Assembly: GCF_030272615.1 (NCBI RefSeq)
Contig: NC_081406.1
Span: 166,083,521 to 166,147,520, forward strand
Origin: Cryptomeria japonica
Taxonomy: Eukaryota > Streptophyta > Pinopsida > Cupressales > Cupressaceae
Length of the DNA: 64,000 bases
Reading direction: 5' to 3'
The notes below the pieces were generated by a model. That model saw nothing but the letters and a program-made list of their open reading frames with translations. It was not told where the DNA came from and made no database searches. Positions 45,501 through 55,959 of this stretch are shown one piece after another (position 1 is the stretch's first letter; each line of letters begins with the position of its first letter). Both the position numbers and the translations under genes were made by a program.

Positions 45501-45873
45501 AGAAATTGAGCCAAAATCTCCTAAACATAAGATGCATCATGGTCTTGATCCTGTGCGAGTTAAAGATCCTATTTTTATAAATCTTGATGATGATATAGAT
45601 GAAAATGTTATTCATGATGAAAATGTTACTCCTCTTGCTTCTGATAGTGAATATGAACTTGTTGATGTTGATAACCATTTATCTAATGAATTTTCTAAAG
45701 CACTTATCCTAGCTCCTAGACAAGAACAACGTGGCTCGGAACATGAACATAGCCCTTGTTTGGATCTTGTGATAGCTCCATCTGCTGTGTTGGATGTTCC
45801 TCCTCTAGCATGTTCCCTGCCTTCCCGAAACATTGATCAGCAAGATCGGGGGGTAGATGACGTGCTAGACTAG
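42520..45873 (+). pseudogene. Gag, protease-like domain and basic/acidic tail in one frame
   Basis: A single frame of 1118 codons from ATG 42520 to TAG 45871-45873, broken by TAG at 43810-43812 and TGA at 44950-44952. Order by codon: N-terminal helical segment (1-110), Pro/Ser/Asn linker (110-260), Gag core (KHVEIPHLELYNGKGDPLTH near 286, then LRDKALQWYCSLPSYSITSF), stop, a CX2HX4HX4C-like knuckle (CQFHRQPGHDTEKC, codons 546-559), retropepsin-like domain with LLIDPSCMVNVI, then after the second stop a Pro-rich tail with a basic cluster (TRRNRSARERRRKHHLRAQA) and an acidic end (LDDDIDENV). The start is chosen because it follows the long leader and opens the longest frame. Each stop is one C-to-T change from a sense codon (CAG, CGA). 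Readthrough of the first stop is possible but unproven. Gag would form particles; the basic tail could bind nucleic acid. Confidence 0.88.
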
Positions 45874-46616
45874 TTTCATTAGCATAGCAGATTCTCTCCC
45901 CTTCTCTTTTGTTACTTCTTCTATATGTTATTCTCATTCTTCTATTTGTTGTCCTTAGTGTTGTCTACTTGAGGACGATGCAAAGCATTGAGATCTCTTT
46001 TGGTCTCTCTCATATTGACTCAAAAGACACATGTGTTCCCTTCTTCTAGGTGACTTTCCTTGATTGGGGAATGAAGAACAATTATGCATACATACATATG
46101 ATATATATACATGACTTATCATACAGCATACTGACCTCGAGGAAAGTGAAGTCACCTCGTGCTTTGTGTTTGTGTCTATTATCCTTGGGTTTATCTCACA
46201 CTTGGGGGCTAAATCCTTGCGATAACGTGCTCCTTTCCCTTCTCATTTCTTATGTGTATCACTACGTTAAAACAATCACCCCCGTTGAGGCATGTGTGAT
46301 CGCTTTAACGTAGGGGGGCATACACCCTGTCTATCCTTTCAAGATACTTGAAAATTTCTTGGCGAACGTAGCTTTGCCTTGAAAATTTTTGGTATTTCTT
46401 TTGCATGACTCATAGTGAGGGAACCTTACTACTGACAGTCATGGTTCTCCCTTGTGATCTTCCCTTTTACTTTGTCAATCGAAGTCGTAAGATCCTTAGG
46501 CCACTGGGGGCTTGGTGTGTCTTGCCTCCTTGACGTGGTGAAAGTCTTTCAATGTTGTTTCCTTGAACTTTACCAGAAGTATGAGCATACATACTTCTGC
46601 TAAAGTGGGGGCTAAA
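45874..46616 (+). other. 3' untranslated region of the gag-only element
   Basis: Noncoding. G-rich polypurine-like motifs occur at 46203 (TTGGGGGCTAAAT), 46312 (AGGGGGGCATA) and 46505 (CTGGGGGCTTGG), ahead of the terminal tract. A 9 bp inverted repeat TACGTTAAA / TTTAACGTA lies at 46263-46312. Confidence 0.7.
46574..46616 (+). promoter_or_regulatory. Perfect stem-loop directly followed by the polypurine tract
   Basis: CAGAAGTATG-AGCATA-CATACTTCTG (46574-46599) is a perfect 10 bp stem with a 6 base loop. It is followed at once by CTAAAGTGGGGGCTAAA (46600-46616), the purine-rich primer site, then the LTR at 46617. Confidence 0.75.
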
Positions 46617-47866
46617 TGTAGCGTCCTAAAATTGCGACACTTGCAATTTCGACTGCATTTCGGTCTTCACGATGGCGACGCAACACGCAACCTGAATGGA
46701 GACCCCGAAACCTGTTTATGACACTAAAAACTGCATTTTTCAAGCACCCTGGCTTGAACCTCCTTTGCACCCTGCTGTCCCGAGAGGTGGGACCAGAGCG
46801 CCCAGCGCCCTGGTCCCCCAGGACCATGGCGCCCAGCGCCCTGGTCCCTGGCCCTATTTTGGGCCCGGTCTCCTATGGGGCTTTGGGTCCTTTTGTTTGC
46901 AAATTGGAAATTATCATTTCCTGGTCGGCCTAAGGTCGGGAAAATCAGTCTATCAGCCCTAATTGACAAGTATATAAACTACATTTTCCTCTCTCATTTG
47001 GATGGATGGAAAAAAGGTGGAAACGATATTCAAGCATTCAAGCATTCAAGCATTCAAGCATTCTTTCAAGCAATTGATCATTCCAAGTCTCCATTCAAGG
47101 CTAAGTGTTGCATTCAAGACAAGGATTCAACCATTGAAGAGGAGATCACTTACTACATGCTACATACAACATACAACAATACAACAAACAACAACATCTA
47201 TACCTTCACACATAAGGATACAAACATCCTTACAACAAGGTATTAGTACTTGTTTTACATTACAGACATTTACATTTACAACATTTCTCATTTCTTGATT
47301 AATTCCAAAATCGGGGTTTGACCTAAAGGCAAACCCCTAATCCCTAACCCCCCAATCGTCTTTGCTTTTCTGTGTGTAGGTTGCAGGTACGTGGCTGAAA
47401 TTGAAGATCTGGAATCCTTGTGCAGAGACGAACAGATCCCCCTTCGTTTCGTGGATTTTTCGGAGGACCATGTGCACATCGGGCGCCATCGTCCCGTCAA
47501 CTTTTGCTCAAATTTGCAGGAGAGCACCGTATCGACATTTTACTGCTAATTCCAGGTCCGCAGCTTCATCCTATATCCCTATCTCAGTTTATAAGCGAAT
47601 CTTTCTCACTTTCTATGCATCCCTAGCTTAATTCCTCTATCAACATTCTTTACAAAAGAGGGTAGCCTTGTTGTCTTAACCCTTGAAACTCATTTAGCAT
47701 CCAATCTTGCCTTGTGTGGGATTGGATCTTGTGGGTTTCAACCCCTCTTTTGAATGTAAAGTCTCCCCTAAGTGAAAACCATCAACCCTAGGGACCTCCC
47801 TTCTCTCTCCTCGGAGTTGGAAGAGGGGAGAGCAACTAGGGTTCGATCGCGATTTTCCACTTAACA
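46617..47866 (+). repeat. 3' LTR of the gag-only element
   Basis: 1250 bp. It differs from the 5' LTR by about 20-25 base changes, mostly transitions, plus a 31 bp duplication in the GC-rich block (about 46811-46841) and two extra CAAGCATT units (about 47031-47064). Confidence 0.95.
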
Positions 47867-47871
47867 ACTAG

Positions 47872-48154
47872 ATGGACAAAACACTCGAAATTGTATTGTT
47901 TTTAAATATTTGTCAAAACCGCATTTGTGGTCATTTGAATGATATTCAAGCCCTTGGGTTGGTTTTTTAAGGAAAATCTAACCCTTAGGGTTGGAAAAAC
48001 ATAAAAAATAAAATAACACAAGTGTCTTATAATAACTCACATTATAATGTGCTTCCGTTTCTCTTGAAATGTCATTTTCCAACAAACCCTCCCTTTCTCT
48101 TCAAAAAAATATGAGCGTCTTATAATGTGCTCACGTTTTTGTGAAAAAAAAAAT
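47872..48154. other. No gene seen
   Basis: Noncoding sequence right of the target duplication. TCTTATAATGTGCT(C/T) occurs twice at about 48040-48130. Confidence 0.4.
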
Positions 48155-48535
48155 AATTTCTCTATCGCTCTCTCTCCCTCCTTTCCTCCCTCTCTCCCCC
48201 TTTCTCTCACCTCTTTCTCTTCCCTCTCCCTTTCTCTCCCTGCATCTCTTTCCCTTTACCTCCCTCCACCCCTCTATATTTATCTCCTCTCTGCCTCTCT
48301 CTCCCCCCTTTCACTCACTCACTCACACTACCACTTACTCACTCTCCCCTCTTTACCTCTCTCTCATTACAACCTTCCACATCTCCCTTCTTCTCTTTAT
48401 CTCACCTTTCTATCTCTCTCCCCTTTCTAGCTCTCCCTCCCTCACTCTATCCCCATATCTATCTCTTTCTTGCTCACTTATTTTTTATATCACACCTCTC
48501 TTCATCTCTCCCCCTCTATCCCTCCTCTCCCTAAA
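48155..48535. repeat. Pyrimidine-rich (CT) tract
   Basis: About 380 bp of CT-rich low complexity with CTCTCTC, CCTCCCTC and CACTCACT runs. Open frames across it are artefacts of composition. Confidence 0.9.
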
Positions 48536-48539
48536 GTAT

Positions 48540-49155
48540 TCACTATTTAGGGTTTACTGTTTAGATTTGATGGTTTATAATGGAAAGCTAAGGGTTTAAG
48601 GTTTACAAGATTGTTTTTTTTTTTAAAGTTTTAATGTTGAATTATTAATGTTAGGTTTAAGGTAGTAATGTATAGGTTTTAAGGATTAGGTCCTATGGTT
48701 TATGATTTTAGATTTAGCATTTATGGTTTCTAGAGTTGATGATGGAGGATTGAGCATTGATGTTTTAGGATTAAATTCATTTTTTTACGTTTTATAATTA
48801 GTTTTTTATGACTTAGTGAATAGGGTTAGGGCCCAAGGTTTAAGGTTTAGAGTTTACAATTGATGATGGAGGCTTGACCCTTGAAGGTTTATGGATTAAA
48901 ATTAAATTTTTAGGTTTTAGAGTTATATTATTGATTTCAATTGTTTAGGGTTTTGCATATAGGGTATAGGTTTTTGGGCCTTGGATTTATGGTTGAGCAT
49001 TGAGGGTTTAGGATTTATTAATAATAATTTTAGGTTTTAGTGTTAAACTACTTGTCACATTTTAGGGTTTAGTGTACAGGGTTTGGGTTTTATGAAGGGT
49101 TAAACATTCAAGGTTTAGGGTTCAGGGCATAGGGTTTAGGTTTTATGATTGATGA
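48540..49155. repeat. Degenerate telomere-like repeats
   Basis: Many copies of AGGGTTTA and GGTTTAGGG-type words, mixed with GGTTTTAGG and GGTTTATG, occur for 600 bp, densest at 49065-49145. They approximate the plant telomere unit TTTAGGG in one orientation, but are too interrupted to be a recent telomere. Confidence 0.6.
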
Positions 49156-49162
49156 TGAAGGG

Positions 49163-49495
49163 GGGTGATCCCACAATAGTGGGTTACAATTTTTGGCCAA
49201 AATTGACATTTAAGTCAATATTTTGAACTAAGTCTTCACTTTTTGACACCTATAGCAGCGAAACCATTAGGAATTTGAATATTATGTGAACTAGTGATTT
49301 GTGAGATTTTGTCTATAGATTCTAAATGTAATTTTTTATAAATTAGAATTAAATTATAAATTTTTTTCCATCTCCTTTGATAACTATTTTTAAAACTAAA
49401 TAATATTTTTAAGTTATGTGTATGATGTCGTGCATAACATTTTTCTACAATCGATAAAATTCTAATTTTTTTAATGTAGATTTGTAACACCGATA
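49163..49495 (-). mobile_element. One end of an element related to the inverted-repeat element at 5782
   Basis: GGGTGATCCCACAATAGTGGG starts the terminus. The next 300 bp, read from the minus strand, match 6580-6783: TTAGAATCTATAGACAAAATCTCACAAATCACTAG here against TTAGAATCTACAGACAAAATTCTACAAATCACTAA there. The second terminus is not found, so this copy is truncated or too diverged at its right side. The 84-codon minus frame here is just this shared repeat sequence. Confidence 0.6.
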
Positions 49496-49679
49496 TCTAA
49501 TGCTTGCATTTGGTTTCAAAACATTCTTTTAATATTTTTTTGATTAAGTTTTGAATTCAAACTAATCATGGGATAAAGATTGTTTTAGTTAGTCAAGAAA
49601 TTGAATTTCATTAAAAGAAAAATTAGGGATTGAAATTGTTCACATTTCAACAATATATTTACAAAAAAATCTAGAGTGT
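49496..49679. other. Noncoding junction
   Basis: AT-rich sequence between the inverted-repeat fragment and the LINE. No boundary can be set. Confidence 0.4.
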
Positions 49680-52600
49680 GGAACAAGAACTTGTAGACTT
49701 GAATGAAGTGATTATTACTCATGTTATGGATCATCAATCTTTTGATTTGGAGAGAACTCTAAAAATGGAGGCTGAAGAAATTCTTCTATGAGAAGAAATA
49801 TTTTGGAAACATAAATCTAGCATACACATGGTTGATGGATGGGTATAAAAATAATAAAATTTTCATGCTTCAAATAAGCTTAGAAGAAAAACCAATATAA
49901 TTGGTTCTATTAACAACAAACAAGGGACCTTTTTGATGAACATTAAAGAGATTGAACATGAATCCATAGGATTCTTTAAAGACCTCTTATCTTCTCAATA
50001 ACTTGATGTTATGGGTACCTATTTTGACTTCATTCCAAAATGAGTCTTACAATCAAACAATTCATGAAAATATTTCTCTTGAAGAATTAAAGGAGGTGGT
50101 TTACGCAATGGCACTAAATGAAGCCCCTCGACTTGATGGGTTCACAACCCTCTTTTTTCAGAAATGATAAGATTCTAGTGGTCAAGAAAAAATTAATTAG
50201 CATAATGAAAGAACTCAACAAAAATTTTATTACTTTAATTCCAAAATCAGATGCTCCAAACTCTTTTGTGGATTTCACTCCTATTGCCTTATGTAATATG
50301 CTATATAACATCTTTACCATGACTATTGCAATGAGATTAGCAAAAATTATCCCCTCTATTATTTCTAAAGGACAAGTGAGTTTTGTTCCAAGCAGGTAGA
50401 CTCTAGAAGGTGTGATTGTTTCACATGAAGTACTACACTCAATTAACCCTAACAAAATTCTTGCAATAATTCTAAAATTAGACATAATGAAGGCTTATAA
50501 TAGGGTAAGTTGGATTTTTCTATTGTCAATATTAAGGAAATTCATATTCTCACAAAAATGGGTTAAGTGGATCTCCTTTTGCATCTCAAATCCTAGGTTC
50601 TTAATTATCATCAATGGATCCCCTGTGGTTTTTTGGCTTCATCTAGGGGTTTACAACAAGAAGATCCTTTATTTTCATTTCTTTTCATTCTTATGCTTGA
50701 AGGTCTAAGTAGGGTAATCAAATATGCCAATAACATTAGAGCTTGGAATGGGATAAGGCTTTCAAATATACCAAACTCTTTTAGTCACTACCTTTTTGTA
50801 TAAGACACCTTGTTATTTAGGCAAGTCATAATGGTTGAATCATGTTCAATCAAGAAACTTATTTCAAATTATTTGGCGTCATCTAGTTGATTGATTAACA
50901 ATGCCAAATCCAAAATATTTTTGATGAAAGTTGCACCTTTAGTTCAAAAAAGACTTTCTAGATTTTGGAATTTTAAAGTGGGTGCCTTTCCCTTCAAGTA
51001 TCTTGGTATCCCCTTCTATTTGGGATTTGAAAAACACAACTTCTGGAACAAAATCATTTCCTCAATCTCTAGCAGGATTCTCTCGTAGAAGCACAAATGG
51101 TTAGCTTTGGCTGCTAAGATTACTATCATTAAATTAGTGTTGAATGCAATGCCCATTTACTTAATGCCTATTTTAAAGATCTCAAATGGTGGATTACATG
51201 ATTTATAATCCACACTCAAGTAATTTCTATGATCTAAAAATATTCATAACAAAGATAAGATTCCTCTTCTTTCCTAGTAAAAAGTATGTCTCCCTAAAAG
51301 GATCTATGGATCAAGAATCAAATATTTAGATCTTCACAATAGAGCTTTGGGAGCCAAGATATTGTGGAGACTCTATAAGAGTCACACTCTAAAATGGTGT
51401 AAACTAATGTTTTCTAAATACTTAGATAGTAGAGCTAATGAAATATTTTTTTACCATTTCAACCTGCACAAAGGGTATAAAATATGGAACTTTATCTCAT
51501 TGCAAGGATTTCACTCTCCCATAGGTCATTTGGCTCATCTACAATGGCAAGAAAGAAAGCATTTGGAGATATTCTTGGAATAGTTACAAACCCTTAAATC
51601 AAATTAGGGATTGGTTGATTTTGGAGACATTTCTTAGAAACCCTTGCAGGATATATGTTGTTGATTATTTCAAAATAAACTATGCATGAATCTATCCAAA
51701 GGCCTATTAGAAGCTCATTGATTCATTGCCCATGCCAGAGGAGTTAACCGATGCCTTTCAACAAGAATTAAATTCTAGAACTATTATCTTTTCAGACAAG
51801 GATGACATATTAATACAGCAAAAAGTTAACTTGGGTAGTTACAATGTTTTAAAAAGATGGCTAAAATTCTCTTGTTGACCCCCCTATATCAAACTAGCTT
51901 TCAAACCTTTGTTGGGAGTTTTCTTGTCTTCCTAAGACTGGTTCCTTCTCTTGGTTAGCTATACAAGACCACATTATAACTACTATGAGATTAGACATGA
52001 TGGGCATAACTTTAGTTTTCCCTTGTATAATATGTGGCTACTTCATGGAAACTACTAATCACCTCCTTCTACAATGTGAGTTTGATAAGAATTGTTGGAA
52101 ATGGCTCCAATGTCAATTGGACTAGCATGCCCTTTTGAGTAATTATTTAATGTCTCAATTTCAATTTCGCCTAGTATTTATAAAAATTTCATGTTTGCTT
52201 GTACCTTGGAAGTTAGTCCGTCCATTTTGATCTGGAATCACTAGCTAAAACAAAATAATAGAATCTTTAGGAAGAAAGCTAAATCTCTTGATCTTGTCAT
52301 CTAAACTATAAAACAACCTATATCTAAAGTCACCATGAGTTATGTGTTCAATTAGATAAATAATATGAAATGGTTCACACATTCGGAAAATGCTCTACTT
52401 AAAGAAATAGCCTTTTCTTAAATCCCCACCAACACATGGATGCATGCAGGCTATTCATAAGATTAAGAGAAAAAATGCAAAATGGATAGCTCCCCCTAGT
52501 AACAAATGGAAGCTTAACTTTGATAGTACTTCCAAGGGGAATCTAGGTAAATTGAGAATTAGGGTAATAATCTGCAATTCTAAAGGCAACATTACATCTT

Positions 52601-52860
52601 CTAAAAATATTGAAGATGGTACTAATAACAAAGTTGAACTTATAACTCTTAGTCTAGACGTAGATTTAGCATTCAAATTAAATTTAAGATATTGTTGTTG
52701 AGGGAGGTTCTTTGTTGTTCTTTTCTTCTATTTCATGTTGCATCTAAAATATTTGCTAGACAAGATTTTATGTCAACTGTAGCTTTTTAATTCTTTTGAA
52801 GTGCCATTTTTTTAAAGAGGCAAACACCTTTCCTGATTGGATGGCTAACCAAGCAATACA
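49680..52860 (+). pseudogene. Decayed LINE ORF2 (RT, Cys/His tail, RNase H)
   Basis: In broken frames the order is: connector after endonuclease (FWKHKSSIHMVDGW, about 49800), reverse transcriptase from 50118 (FITLIPKSDAPNSFVDFTPI; KLDIMKAYNRVSWIFL, where the catalytic Asp is kept but the usual DRV reads NRV), a ruined YADD-type motif (DTLLF after a stop, about 50800), thumb (FPFKYLGIPFYLG, about 50990), the Cys/His tail CIICGYFMETTNHLLLQCEF (about 52030) and an RNase H remnant (KLNFDSTSKGN at 52510; FPDWMANQAIQ at about 52835). The endonuclease is missing, so the copy is 5' truncated. There are more than ten stops or shifts; it is dead. RNase H at the C-terminus places it in a plant L1-type clade. 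Confidence 0.88.
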
Positions 52861-54480
52861 GTGAATTAATGATTACTAGGAGTTCTCAGAAAATGAAATT
52901 TTGGCGTCAGTTCAGAGGTAACATGTATTGTGATTTTTATGGGCATACTCAATACACCTTTTCTTCTTGTGGGATTCAATTCTTATGTGAAAGTGATGCA
53001 TGTCCTAATCAACATTGGATTGTATTTATTTTGCTCCAAATTGGACTTAACATTATGTTTAGCTGTCCGTTTAGATTGTTTGGCTATGGTCCATTTGTTC
53101 CTAGTTCATTACTTCTTATATTTGTTGGTCCTCGATAGCTTTGTGGACAGAAGGCTCATCAATATGATTTCTACACATGGTAAAAAAATGTTTAATCTTG
53201 AGAAAGTGTAGTATTCTACCTTCGTGGCCTTCGTGCCATGCCCAAATAAAGGTTGACCTATATATTTTCGGTTCCTCCACAGCTGTAATTTAATACATCT
53301 CGGCAAACATGGATAAAATTATTGGATGATACCACTTAATGTTTGTAGTGTTGCCTCGACACTACTCATTCTTGGTACTCAATTCTACAGGTGGCTTATT
53401 TACATGCATTCTCATTCTTGGTACTCAATTCTACAGGTGGCTTATTTACATGCATTGATTAAATTCTAATAAGATTGATATCACTATTATATCACCATCC
53501 TTGGCCTTGATAGATCCCAAATTGGGCTTGTCATAAGAATAAGTACATGCAAGAGGCTTGGGCAATTATTCCTTTTGATTTTTCAATTGCCTCTGCATTA
53601 AACTTTTGTAAGGCAGAATGGTTCACACATGCAAATAACAATCTCCTATATATTCTAGTCTAGCTCCCAAGTTGGGGAATGTTGTGTTTTGGTGCTTTAC
53701 ATTTATTTCTTTCTCTACAAGCGAGTACAGTTTAGCACTTCTTCGTTATAATAGGGGACCTCATTGCAAATAGCGTACTCATATGTGGATGTTTACTCTG
53801 GTCCTCTGCAAATGGATTATTACCATGTTCACTCCCTCTCTATTTTTGAAAATGTCGCGACCACTCTTCCTATAATTCTAAGAAATTAGGCATGATAATT
53901 CAATTATATTCTCGTCAACTTGAAAAGGCCATTTGAGAAATCATTGGGAAGCATTGGCCCTATACCAATCCCTCTACTCTCTTATTGGAAGTGGCTTCTT
54001 AGTTCTTAACGGTGTATGGACAAGCTACAGGACACTCGCATGGTAAAGGTGGTGGCTATGGTTTATACTCAGCCACACATCTTCTCTCTCCCTGCACTTG
54101 ATAATGCACTTCTCAATTACTCTTATATTGCTGGTGATTTCACTGTTGGGGGATTCTTAGAAATTAATGATATTCTATCTAACGGGTTTTATGTTGAGCT
54201 CTTGTTTGTTATAAAAATAGGCCTGTGATGTATACAATGTTACTCTCCTTGATTTGGAGCGGATGTTGGTGTGATGGCAATGGCACTGGACTGTTGCGTT
54301 GGTCTCCATAAACTTTTGAGCCTTGCGACTCAATCGGATGAGATAGAATTGAGAATTCCTCCTCTACAGTAAATTTTACCTATCGTGGGTCTAAGAAATT
54401 GGTGGTTCCCTTTAGTTTATGATATGATGGGGAAGGGATCTATGACAAATGTTGCTAAGTGAATGTGCATAAAGTGAACA
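52861..54480. other. No recognised gene; small duplications
   Basis: Short open frames at 52869-53138, 52930-53211 and 54016-54228 show no domain and little agreement between frames. The stretch contains a perfect 46 bp tandem duplication (53365-53456). It may be LINE 3' sequence followed by unknown DNA. Confidence 0.35.
53365..53456. repeat. Perfect 46 bp tandem duplication
   Basis: CTCATTCTTGGTACTCAATT... is present twice without a mismatch, at 53365-53410 and 53411-53456. Confidence 0.95.
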
Positions 54481-55959
54481 AAACCTTAATGTCTTAAATT
54501 TCATTTAAAGTTCATAAAAAGATATTAAATAATGGAGCAATAGGAACAATAAAGAGAGATAATTATGACACTAAACAAAGAGAGAGGAGAGGACACAAGA
54601 TTGATTACAGAGTTCGTCCACGTAGACTACGTCTCTAGATCTATCTCAACTGAGTGACCAATCCATTAAAATGCCAAATGCTTCAGTACAAATTCTGAGA
54701 AGAAAGAGTTTTCAACCTGCAACAGGAAGTTGTAACAAAACGCTGAACACTATCGCCCTCCAAAAGGCTCACAAAGGCCTACAAAGGGTTACAGAGAGTG
54801 CAGAATTACAACATAGAAATCTGCAACAGAAAAGTCTACAACTCTCTCATAATCTTCTCAAAATATTTTTTCATAGTTTGGCTATCTCCTCTTCAAGGAA
54901 ATCTCCCTCACAATCTCCATAGTTTAATTCTCGTCAAGGGAATTCTCTCCACCAACTCCCATCTCCAAATTTGCTCCAAATTCTCTCATGTTCTCCATTT
55001 CAAAAATCACCCCCCTTAAATATTATTTTGCATGCTAAAATGTGGTTAAATAATATTATTTTACAATATCCCCATATCCACTAATTTAGGCCATTAAACC
55101 TAATTAAAATCCCCTCACAAAATTTTAAACCTCACAATTGAAATATTATGCCCTTAAAAATCTTGAGCTGGTTAGGGAGGTTAATATTTCATGGCTCATG
55201 TTATTCGAGCCTTGAACAACCTTCCAAAAATTACATGTTTTGGGTATGATTTTAGCTATATCAATTCCCTATCTTTTGGGGGTTAAAATTTGATGCATAG
55301 CCTGTTATATTCTCCCCGATTCCATGGCCCATCACAAACTATAAACAAGATAAATATTTCCCACCATTTATTGTGAAATGCTTGTGGGTATAGTGGTAGT
55401 GTGGACCATGTGGAAGGATAAGGGTAGGCAACTCGAACCGATTGGCCCTGCAAAATCGTAAACATTCTAATTTAAATACAATTCATGCCCATTATAGTTT
55501 AGAGAGAACCATGTGGCACAATGGTGGAGAGTGAAAATAGGAGGCGAGAGGTTATCCTCCTGGATCAGTTTAGTTGTTGTTTCTTCAATTTTTGTAATCC
55601 TTATCTATTGTCATTTTGGCAATCTGCTTTGAATCTTATTAACTCATGGAGGTGGTTGAGTGTATCTTGTGGCTTCTATTGTCATTTTGGTTGATATACA
55701 TCTTTCGATCATATATACTTTGGTCTCTATTGTAATGGGTTTTGCATAGGTCTATAATGGGTTTTGCACAAGTTCTTAGACTATCTTGGGGATTTTCGAT
55801 GATTTTATGTTGTCCCTCCTTTCGTATTGTAGTTTCTATTAATTTCTATTAATAAAAGATTTTAGTGACTAGAATTGGTGGAATTGGTCGGAATAGTTTG
55901 AGGAATGTTCAATTTATCTTCTTTGTTTATAAAGGTCTTCATACTAATAATCTGATGGA
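54481..55959. other. No gene seen
   Basis: Noncoding, AT-rich. A short interrupted palindrome ACGTAGACTACGT occurs at 54630-54642. A GGGTATAGTGGTAGTG sequence at 55386-55401 resembles a tRNA A-box but no B-box at proper spacing follows. AATAAAAGA at 55850 resembles a polyadenylation signal. TAATGGGTTTTGCA repeats twice at 55734-55768. Confidence 0.4.

Larger units (their letters stand above)
40046..47866 (+). mobile_element. Complete non-autonomous LTR retrotransposon (gag-protease only)
   Basis: 7.8 kb, flanked by a perfect 5 bp target duplication ACTAG (40041-40045 and 47867-47871). LTRs 40046-41249 and 46617-47866 begin TGTAGCGTCCTAAAATTG and look about 98% alike apart from two small expansions in the second, so insertion is recent relative to everything else here. 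The internal part has a leader, one long frame (42520-45873) and a 3' untranslated region. Reverse transcriptase, RNase H and integrase are wholly absent, and the junctions look tidy rather than randomly deleted. The layout resembles TR-GAG or LARD-type plant elements mobilised by an autonomous partner. The decayed element at 15734-20847 has the same design. Confidence 0.93.

Noticed and set aside
45182-45580. 132-codon Leu-rich plus-strand frame
   Set aside because: Shadow of the gag-protease tail frame in another phase.
48125-48599. Two open frames of 101 and 152 codons
   Set aside because: Low-complexity pyrimidine tract; composition artefact.
55386-55445. Possible tRNA or tRNA-derived SINE head (GGGTATAGTGGTAGTG)
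   Set aside because: No B-box at proper spacing and no foldable cloverleaf; left as noncoding.
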